From Patescibacteria group bacterium (GTDB lineage Bacteria > Patescibacteriota > Patescibacteriia > JAHIZJ01), in the NCBI GenBank assembly GCA_041661625.1, contig JBAZUB010000008.1:1-12596 (forward strand): a DNA stretch of 12,596 nucleotides. The letters are read 5' to 3'. Positions 1 to 7,800 of the stretch are shown here, piece after piece. A model generated the notes under the pieces. That model made no database searches and was not told where the DNA came from. It saw nothing but the letters and a program-made list of their open reading frames with translations. Both the position numbers and the translations under genes were made by a program. The first letter of the stretch is position 1. Each line of letters begins with the position of its first letter.

Positions 1-1375
1 GGCCGGTGTTAGTGGCATAGCCATAGGCGCCCACGGCGAGGTCGGTTTTGCCGTCATTATTGAAATCTCCGGCGGCGAGGGAATAGCCAAATTGGTCGCC
101 GGTGTTTTCCCCGGTGATGATAGCATCGGCGGAGGCCGCGGCGGTGGGAAAAGCGGCATCGTCATAGAAGATATAAGCGCGCCCGGTGGCGGAGGTGTAT
201 CCATAGGCACCCACGGCGAGGTCGGTTTTGCCGTCATTATTGAAATCTCCGGCGGCGAGGGAATTACCGAAATAGTTGTTGGTGACTTCGCCGGAGATAG
301 TACTCGCTGAATTGCTTGACCCCGGCGCGGTGAACTGGAGCGTCGGATCAAGGGCAATGGGATATTGGTCGGCTGGCACGGAAAATTCAAGTTTCAGAGT
401 CTTGCCATCCTCAATTTTCCAATCCACCGTTTTTCGCTCCCCGTTTTTCCCGACATAGTAGGCCTGCGGGATAGTGAAATCCGGTTTCTGACCCCCTTGC
501 TCCGTGATATCCTGGCCGCTGTCTTTGAGAATAGCTTGCCTTGCGCGTTCCATAAGCCCCGGGTCGACATTCGCCACCGCCTGCTGATTCTTTTCGTCTT
601 TCCCGTCATCGAAAAAAACTTGCACCTGCCCCTGTTCGTCCAGTTTCAATTTCGCGTTTTGGAAAGTGTATGATTCGGCTTCTTGTCCGCTCCCTTTCTG
701 ATATACAATCCAGTTTTTGAGTTTTCGCTCCCCCACCGCCTGGTCTTTCTGGTAGGCATAATAGGCTGATTTTCTCCCCGAGCTATATTTGAGATAATCT
801 TTTTCCGTTTGCGCTGAAAGTTTAACTTTAGGCGCTCCTAAAGTTGAACTTTGAGAACTTTGGGAATCGATTTTGTTCACCAAAAGTTGCGCAGAAAATT
901 TGTCCGCGGTATTGTCGGCAATCAAAATAGTGCGCTGGCCATCAAGCTTCACTTCGATTGGTTTCGTGTAGTCTTTAGGGAGCTTCACGTTGATTTCGTT
1001 TTTGCTCTCCGGTTGTTTTTCATCAATTTGAAGCCCGTCTCCGTTTCCATGGGTTTCAATCTTCAGCCCGTCTTGCATATCATCTTTGAGCGTATAAGCG
1101 TCTTTTTCTTCGGCCATCGCCACCGCCGGCATGGCTTTGATGTCCGAAATGACTTGTTCGCCGGCTGTTCCGAACTTTTTGACATCATCCGCGAGCGTCC
1201 GGTTGTTTTTCCAATACGAATAATACCGCGCCGAAGAAAAACCGACGGACGCAATAAAAAGAATCACGACTACTCTCTTCCCCCAAAGCGGAAGAGCCCG
1301 CCAGAAATTTTTGGGATTTTTTGCTGAATATAGCAGGATTCGGAGGAGTTTTTTAGTTTTTTGTTTCAAGTTCAT
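1..1375 (-). CDS. Membrane-anchored FG-GAP (integrin-alpha-like) repeat surface protein, C-terminus outside the window
   Basis: An open frame runs from an ATG at 1375 to the window start with no stop, giving 458 residues. Residues 1-34 are Lys/Arg-rich and residues 35-49 form a hydrophobic segment, so the protein is either a type II signal anchor or has a signal peptide with a long n-region; a possible cleavage site follows SSA at 47-49. Residues 50-345 form a hydrophilic stalk with no family I recognise, including a Ser/Gln linker at 171-177 and ending in YPIALDPT (338-345), a phrase I associate with the stretch before repeat domains in bacterial surface proteins. From about residue 366 two FG-GAP units of 60 residues begin, each with F-G-x-S-L-A-A-G-D-F and the calcium-binding loop D-F-N-N-D-G-K-T-D (377-385 and 437-445). 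FG-GAP repeats normally form a seven-bladed propeller, so most of the domain should lie beyond the window. The start has no clear Shine-Dalgarno. Likely role, inferred: adhesion or ligand binding outside the cell. Confidence 0.85.
   Translation of the reverse strand, partial: MNLKQKTKKLLRILLYSAKNPKNFWRALPLWGKRVVVILFIASVGFSSARYYSYWKNNRTLADDVKKFGTAGEQVISDIKAMPAVAMAEEKDAYTLKDDMQDGLKIETHGNGDGLQIDEKQPESKNEINVKLPKDYTKPIEVKLDGQRTILIADNTADKFSAQLLVNKIDSQSSQSSTLGAPKVKLSAQTEKDYLKYSSGRKSAYYAYQKDQAVGERKLKNWIVYQKGSGQEAESYTFQNAKLKLDEQGQVQVFFDDGKDEKNQQAVANVDPGLMERARQAILKDSGQDITEQGGQKPDFTIPQAYYVGKNGERKTVDWKIEDGKTLKLEFSVPADQYPIALDPTLQFTAPGSSNSASTISGEVTNNYFGNSLAAGDFNNDGKTDLAVGAYGYTSATGRAYIFYDDAAFPTAAASADAIITGENTGDQFGYSLAAGDFNNDGKTDLAVGAYGYATNTG
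21..264 (-). repeat. Tandem FG-GAP coding repeat, 180-nt period
   Basis: Bases 21-84 and 201-264 match at 63 of 64 positions, including an unbroken 54-nt identity (31-84 equals 211-264). They encode the A-A-G-D-F-N-N-D-G-K-T-D-L-A-V-G-A-Y-G core of two consecutive FG-GAP units. The exact 60-codon period matches one propeller blade. Near identity at synonymous sites points to recent tandem duplication or conversion. The array continues off the window edge. Confidence 0.85.
817..852. repeat. Near-perfect palindrome inside the FG-GAP protein linker
   Basis: Arms 817-832 and 837-852 are reverse complements at 15 of 16 positions; the exception is T823 against G846. They flank a 4-nt loop (cgct, 833-836). 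On the coding strand this encodes part of a low-complexity linker (S-S-T-L-G-A-P-K-V-K-L-S, residues 176-187), next to a short direct repeat that gives S-Q-S-S-Q-S-S. It could fold as an mRNA hairpin with one C-A mismatch. There is no U-tract and it lies mid-gene, so it is not a terminator. It looks like a REP-type palindrome tolerated in a linker, but only one copy is seen here. Confidence 0.7.
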
Positions 1376-1436
1376 CTTTAAAGGCTAAAGGCTAAATTTT
1401 AAATTTGAAATCAATTTTAAATGAATAAATTTTTAA
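1376..1436. other. AT-rich gap before the FG-GAP gene, with a short tandem repeat
   Basis: This 61-bp gap is very AT-rich. Next to the FG-GAP start codon are two tandem copies of aaaggct (1380-1386, 1387-1393), and the palindrome ctttaaag (1376-1383) abuts the ATG. No GGAGG-type ribosome site is present; AAAG directly before the ATG is too close to act as one. No stem followed by a U-run is visible, so there is no sign of a terminator between this gene and the one upstream, which fits cotranscription. Confidence 0.55.
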
Positions 1437-1802
1437 TTATTTTTTTCCTTCTAGGGTTAGGATGATTTTTGAGAATATCAGCGTAAGCTCGTGGACTTCT
1501 TTCCATAATTTTCGACATGTTTCCTTGTGTTCCGGATTGGCTTTGGCGATGAGCTGCAGCCAGTATTTTGTTTCTTTTGCCTCCTTCTTACAGATATAAA
1601 TTTTATTCTTGAAATCTTTTCTCAAACTGGCGCCGTTCGCCTCGCAATAGTTGGCTCCGACTGAAGTGGCTGATTTTACGAACTGGCTAATCATTGGAAG
1701 ATTGACAACATCCCGCTTGATTTGTTTTGCGAAGATAATTGCTTCTTCGCTGAATTTCGCAGTTCTTTTTTCAAGATCAAAATTTTCTGATTTTTTGTTC
1801 AT
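1437..1802 (-). CDS. Four-helix-bundle protein (S23 / 23S rRNA intervening-sequence protein family)
   Basis: A complete 121-residue gene with ATG at 1802 and TAA at 1439-1437. It has the family signature: A-T-S-V-G-A-N-Y-C-E-A-N-G-A (45-58) at the end of helix 2, then K-D-F at 62-64 and K-K-E-A-K-E-T-K-Y-W-L-Q-L (72-84) in helix 3. Predicted helices lie at about 9-32, 35-57, 62-88 and 92-118. The length is typical. The family was first seen encoded in intervening sequences of 23S rRNA genes, but most members are free-standing with unknown function. The related Avd proteins of diversity-generating retroelements share the fold. No rRNA, reverse transcriptase or template repeat is visible here, so neither role is supported. 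It lies 49 bp after the fibre gene and 61 bp before the FG-GAP gene on the same strand. GC content (roughly 40% by eye) is lower than in its neighbours, and no Shine-Dalgarno precedes the start. The product is probably cytoplasmic, with no signal or membrane segment. Confidence 0.88.
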   Translation of the reverse strand: MNKKSENFDLEKRTAKFSEEAIIFAKQIKRDVVNLPMISQFVKSATSVGANYCEANGASLRKDFKNKIYICKKEAKETKYWLQLIAKANPEHKETCRKLWKEVHELTLIFSKIILTLEGKK

Positions 1803-1851
1803 TTAGTAATTTGGGATTTGATTTAAAATTTCAAATTTATAATTTAGACTT
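1803..1851. other. AT-rich gap between fibre and four-helix-bundle genes
   Basis: A 49-bp spacer made almost only of A/T runs with imperfect aaattt-type symmetry. No stem-loop with a U-run, no -10/-35 pair convincing enough to call, and no Shine-Dalgarno before the ATG at 1802. Its 'ggatttgattt' 11-mer (1814-1824) also occurs inside the fibre coiled-coil coding region at 2640-2650. Confidence 0.5.
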
Positions 1852-4800
1852 CTAACGGCTTTCCACTATCCACCAGCTGAAGTTCGCATCCGCTTTGGAC
1901 GGGTCAGAGAGTTTCACTGCGAAACCGGTATATTCTCCCGTATCTGCATCTTTCGTTTTCTCAACCCAATACCGCGCGCCCGGATCGCCTTCGAATGTGA
2001 CAAAAATCTTGGCGGTTTCACTCACGGCCTTGGTTTCGATCTCCGCGCTCTTGCCATCAACTTTCGTTTCGTCATCCCAGCCGTCGCCATCCGCATCATT
2101 TTTGACGGCCAGAATTTTCCCGCCGCCGGTTGTTGGCGCATCGCTTGAATTTTTCACGGAATAGCTTCCCGCGACAACTCCATCAGCGTTCACTTCTTTC
2201 GCCTTGAATATACCCGCGAGGGTCGCGTTGCCGCTTGCATCTTGAGTGATGACATTGGCCGGGATTTCTCCAACGGTAATGGTCGCTGTGGCCAGTTTGT
2301 CTTCGAGAGCCTTGATCCTGTCTTCATGATTCAAGAGCTTGGCAGTGATCATATTTTCCGTTTCCATCATCGAAGTCAGGAGGTCAGTCGTGCTAGCTTC
2401 AAAAGTGGCGAGGTTGTTTTCCGATTCCGCGAGTTTCGATTGGGCGGCGGCGAGGTCTGTCTTAAGATTTGTGATGTCCTGTTCGTTTGCGCTGATACGT
2501 TCGCCTAAAGTTCGGCTATTGGCTTCGCCCAGAGCCAAACTTTGGCTGATGATGGTGAGTTTATCGTTCACAGCAGTCTGCAATTCATTGACATCGCCGG
2601 CTTGTTTTGTAATTTGTAATTTTTGATCATTTAGATTTTGGATTTGATTTGACATTTGGATTTGGACATTGGAAATTTCCGCCTGCTGTTCCTGGACGGC
2701 TTTGGTGAGCAGCGGCGTAAACATGGCATAGCTCAAACCTTTCATGCCGTTCGGCCCGGTGGAAACAAGTTCGGGAGAAATCTTTTCGACATCTTGCGCG
2801 ATAAAGCCGATATGCGCCGGATCGGAAGCGGATTCTGTTTTGAAATTGTATTCGACGGGATTCAAGGCGAGGACTTTCTCAAGAGCCGATTCCATCGGTG
2901 AGATGTTTTTCTTGAGGCGGGCGTCGGAAGCGCTGTTCCACGATCCGTCCGTATCCACGTATCCGGAAGCCGTTCCCGTATAGACTTCGAGCTTGTAGCC
3001 GGGAATTGAAGTTCCGATTCCCACGCTCCCCTCGACCAGCATGCCGTTCTGCGGCGCGGTCGTTCCGATGCCCGCGTAGTTCGCGCCGATCTTCACGCCG
3101 CCGGCGACATCGAGGAGGTTGGTGGGAGCGGTGGTTCCGATGCCGACGTTGCCGCCGTTGACTATTAGCCCATAGTTGTTCGTCGCGCCGTTCGCCGAGA
3201 AGTATCCGGCGATATTGGTGGAGGTGGTTCCGGTGTTGGCAACGGTGGAATATAGGCCGTAGGCTGTGTGGCTGGCGATGGCATTCGCGCCGGTCCTGGC
3301 AATGCTCAAAATCTTGGTGCTGTTGCTTCCAAGGCCGGCAGTTGAAGTCGAGGACAGCGCCATTCCGGTTCCGCTCGTGAGAGAGTTGGCATTGTAGGTG
3401 AGGCCGGTGGTGGTAGTCCCGGTGAAGTTCTGTGTCCAGGTATACGTTGACTGGTTGAGAGTGAGGTTGGCATCAAGGTCGAGGGCGTTGTCAAACTGGG
3501 CAAAATCCAAAGTATTGCTCGCCACGCTCGCCGCCACGATCTGGCTCCAGGAAAGGACGCCCGTTCCGTCGTTTCGAAGAACATAATTGGCCGCGCCCTG
3601 GGCGGTCGGAAGAGTATAGGTGACATTGGCGGACTGGTCCCCGCCTTGGAAAACAGTGTAGTAGGTCGCGCCCGTGCTTTCGATGATCCCCAGGCTTCCC
3701 GCTACCGAGAGTTTTTGTCCGGGAGCGGCCGCTCCGATTCCGACATTCCCGTCGGAGGTGATGGATAGCGCCGCTGCCGTGCCGACCACTTGCCCTACGC
3801 CCATCTTGAAAACGCTGTCCGTGTCGTCGAGGCCGGCATAGAAGTCTTGGGATGATCCATCGAAGATCATGGAGGTGTCTTGGGCGGCGCCGGAGCCGAG
3901 GATGACGGATGATTCAGCTGTGTTGGAGCTCAACATGGAAAGATTGCCGCTCGCGTCGACTGAGAGAGTGGAATAGTTGGCGTCGTCATAAGCGAGGCGC
4001 AAAGCATTGTCCGTGCCAAAGACAGTCAGCTTGGCGAGAGAGTTGGTTGTTCCGATCCCCACATTTCCGCTGAAAAGCACCGTAAATTTCGCATTTACAT
4101 CAAATAATCCGGCAGGAGCCGTCGTCCCGATGCCGACGTTTCCGCCAGATAGGACGGTCAGCTTGCCGTTCACGTCAAACTGTCCGGCGGGAGAAGTGGT
4201 ACCGATACCGACGTTCGTGCCGTCATTAAAGAGATTGGTGTTTGCAGTCCAATCTGCTCCGTTCCAATAGAGAGTTTGTCCGGTGATGGTTCCGGCGGTG
4301 AGAGGAGAGATGGGATTTCCGTTGGCATAGTAGTTAGTGGCATTGATGTCTCCGGCGACGTTTAGCTTGTAGGTTCCGACAGCAGTTGTCCCTATCCCCA
4401 CATTCGTGCCGTCGTCATAGATAACAGAACTGGAAAGGGCGCTCGCTCCGTTGCCTTTCAGAAGGTAATTCGAAGAGAAGGTCCCGGCTCCGGTTCCGCC
4501 TTGGGCGACGTTGAGGTATTGCTGGGAAGTGAGGGAGTTGGTTCCATTCCAAACGGCAACGTAGCCGTTGGTGCCGGTGCCGAGAGCCGCGGTGCCGGTG
4601 GCGGGAATAGTGAGGGTGTAATCTCCTGATGTTGAGAAAGTAAGGTTGTTAGTTCCGAAGTTGATAGTCTTTCCGTCGGCTCCGGAGAGAGTGAGAGAAT
4701 TAGAAAGGTTGAGAGTTTTATCGTTCAAAATGAGTGTGCCTGTTCCCGTGGTGATGGTGATGCCATTGTAGGTGCCTCCTGTGACGTTGCCAGTCGAGGA

Positions 4801-7800
4801 AACTTGGAATTGATTCCCTGATCCGACTGAAAGAAGCTGGGTTGGGTTAGTAGAACCGATGCCAACGTTGCCTCCAGATGTTATTCGCAGCCTTTCCGTT
4901 AATGTACTTGAACCATCGGGAGTTGTTGAAAATGTAATTCGCCCAGGCATATCATTAGAACCCGGTGTCCCATCAACCGTGAAACTAATTACGGCCGCAG
5001 CAATTCTTGAAGCACCATCATAACCTTGTCCATAAATATTCCCCAAAACATCTCCCGATGAAACAATAGAAGGGGATTCAACAGTACCTCTCGTCTTGAG
5101 CATTACAAAGCTGTTTGCCACGGTAGCATTCCCTCCTGCAACCATTCGGAAATTGCTATTTCCATTTGAGCTCGATATAAAAGCTTCGGAGCCCGTGTAT
5201 AAATCAGAATTGAGTGTTGTGCCATCGACTGAAAGATGTAATTTGGCCTCAGGCGCCGTCGTCCCGATGCCGACGTTACCGATTTTGTCTATTAGCATCC
5301 TTTCTCCACCGACTCCATTTGTAGAAAATACCAGGTCATAACCCCAAGCACTTCCAACTATCACTTTTCCTGTGCCCCAAGATAATAAACCTTGATCAGC
5401 TGCCGTTCCCCAAGCAGCCATGCCATCATTTGTAATTTTAAATTTTCCATATATATCCAAAGCCGCCCCCGGGCTCGTAGTCCCAATTCCCACATTCCCT
5501 CCGCTCGTCACAACGAAAGCAGTCGAACCAGAGTTGTTGACTTGGAATAGCTGGCTTGGCGCGGTCGTCCCGATGCCGACGCGACCTGATCGAGTTGAGC
5601 CTGTGCCTAAATTGATAATTAAATCTCCCCCTTGACCTCCCATAGACGAACCTCCATCGCCAGTCGTGATCGCAATATTACCGCCGAAAGAACCGGCGCC
5701 ATGTGCACTGCCGCTCGTGAGATTTATGGCACCGCCGGTTCCTTCAGAACCGTTGTCTCCCGCCAATATATTAATCGGTCCTCCCGTAGCATAGTCGCCC
5801 GAAGCCGTGCCAACAATGTTTACTCCTCCGCCGTTACCAAAGCCAGAGGAGAGTCCGCCTTGCAAAATTAAGGTACCCCCAGCATTGTTGCTTATTAACC
5901 CCGCTGAGCCCGCGGCAACCGTTAAATCATAACCAGAACCAGACGTAAAGCGATCGGCTATTTTAAAGGTACGCGCTGCTCCTTGAGATAGAAAAATATC
6001 CCCATTCACTTCCAACGCCGCCTCCGGGTTCGTCGTCCCAATCCCCACGATCGTATTGTCATTGAAAAGATTGGTGGAAGCAGTCCAAGCGCTTCCGTTC
6101 CAGTAATTGGTCTGTCCGGTGTAGGATCCGGCGGTGGTGGTGGCGAGAGCCGTGCCTCCGACATAGTATGAGGTGGCGTTGATTGAGCCATTCACATTTA
6201 ATCTGTAGGTTCCGACATCCGTGGTTCCGATGCCGATGTTGGTGCCGTTGAAATAGAAATTGTCGGAACCCGTTAGAGTGTTAGCATCGTTCCAATAGGC
6301 CATCTGGTATTGGGCTCCTGTTCCCAAAGCCGCGGTGCCGGTGGCGGGAATAGTGAGGGTGTAATCTCCTGATGTTGAGAAAGTAAGGTTGTTAGTTCCG
6401 AAGTTGATAGTCTTTCCGTCGGCTCCGGAGAGAGTGAGAGAATTAGAAAGGTTGAGAGTTTTATCGTTCAAAATGAGTGTGCCTGTTCCCGTGGTGATGG
6501 TGATGCCATTGTAGGTGCCTCCTGTGACGTTGCCAGTCGAGGAAACTTGGAATTGATTCCCTGATCCGACTGAAAGAAGCTGGGTTGGGTTGGTTGAACC
6601 CACCCCCACATTTCCGCCACTCAAGACTGTGAGTGCCGGAGCGGAGCCGGTGGTGCCGACGCCGAGGTTGAATCTGTCGTTCGTCGTGTCGTAGCTCATC
6701 CAGGCTTCGTCCGCGCTTGAAGTTCCGATGTGCAGCGTGTCCGCGCCGAGCCAGAGATTGGCAAAGCGCGCCGTGTCGGAGCCGAGATTATAAAGATCAT
6801 TGTCGAGTGGCAGAATATCTTGCGACTTGGTCGTGTCGTTCAAAATCACTGATCCGGCGTTGGCGGCGGAGAGATATAAATTGAGATTGTCGCTCGGCGA
6901 CTCGGTTTGGATATAGCCGGGTCCGTTGAATTTCAAGTAGCCGGCGGTCGTGTTGGTCAGATAGAGGTCGTAGGCCATGGAAACATCACCGGTGCCGGCG
7001 AAGTTCACCGGGTTTGAGAAAGTCGTTTGGGCGGGAGTGATGTCCAAGATATTGGTGCCGTTATAGTTGAGAGTTAGCAGAGAGCCGGTTCCGTCCGAGC
7101 GGATGTAGAGGCCGCCGGCGGCGGCATTGGTGGAAGTGTTGTAGAAATAGCCGATGTAGTCCGCGGAGCTGCCGTTAGCCTGGAAAAGATGGGTTGGAGC
7201 TGTTGTTCCGATTCCCACGTTTCCACCGGAGAGAACGGTCAGTTTTCCATTGACGTCAAAGAGTCCGGCGGGGGCGGTTGTTCCCACTCCGACGTTGCCG
7301 CCTGTTAGTACCGTAAATTTCGCATTTACATCGAATAATCCGGCCGGGGCGGTAGTGCCAATGCCGACGTTGGTTCCGTCATTAAAGAGGGCTGTGTTCG
7401 CCGTCCAGTCTGCGCCATCCCAGTAGAGAGTTTGCCCCGTGATGGTTCCGTCAGCGGGCAAACCGGAAGCAAGAGTTCCGGAGGTATAGAGGCCGTTTTT
7501 GAATGTCAGTCCTCCAGTGGTGGCAGAAGCTCCCTGGGTATTGTCGTTTGAATAATAGTCGGTGGCATGGACAGAACCGCTGACATTGAGTTTGTAAGTT
7601 CCTACATCCGTGGTTCCAATTCCGATGTTGGTTCCGTTGAAATAGAAGTTGTCGGAACCGGTGAGGGTGTTGGCAGTGTTCCAATAGGCCATCTGGTTGG
7701 TTGCTCCTGTTCCCAAAGCCGCGGTGCCGGTGGCGGGGATGGTGAGAGTGTATGAGCCTGCTCCTGTCGCCAGAGTTCCGTTCCCCGAGATGGTGACGCC

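Noticed and set aside
92..310. Plus-strand reading frame of 72 codons over the FG-GAP region
   Set aside because: It is Gly-rich antisense of the FG-GAP repeats and has no independent start signal; the minus frame is uninterrupted and carries recognised motifs.
817..852. Rho-independent terminator
   Set aside because: The stem is long, but it lies in the middle of an open coding frame, is not GC-rich and has no U-tract on either side.
851..1327. Plus-strand reading frame of 158 codons, the longest on that strand
   Set aside because: It lies wholly antisense to the FG-GAP protein N-terminal half, whose frame has a membrane segment and a sensible start. The plus-strand translation shows no recognisable domain.
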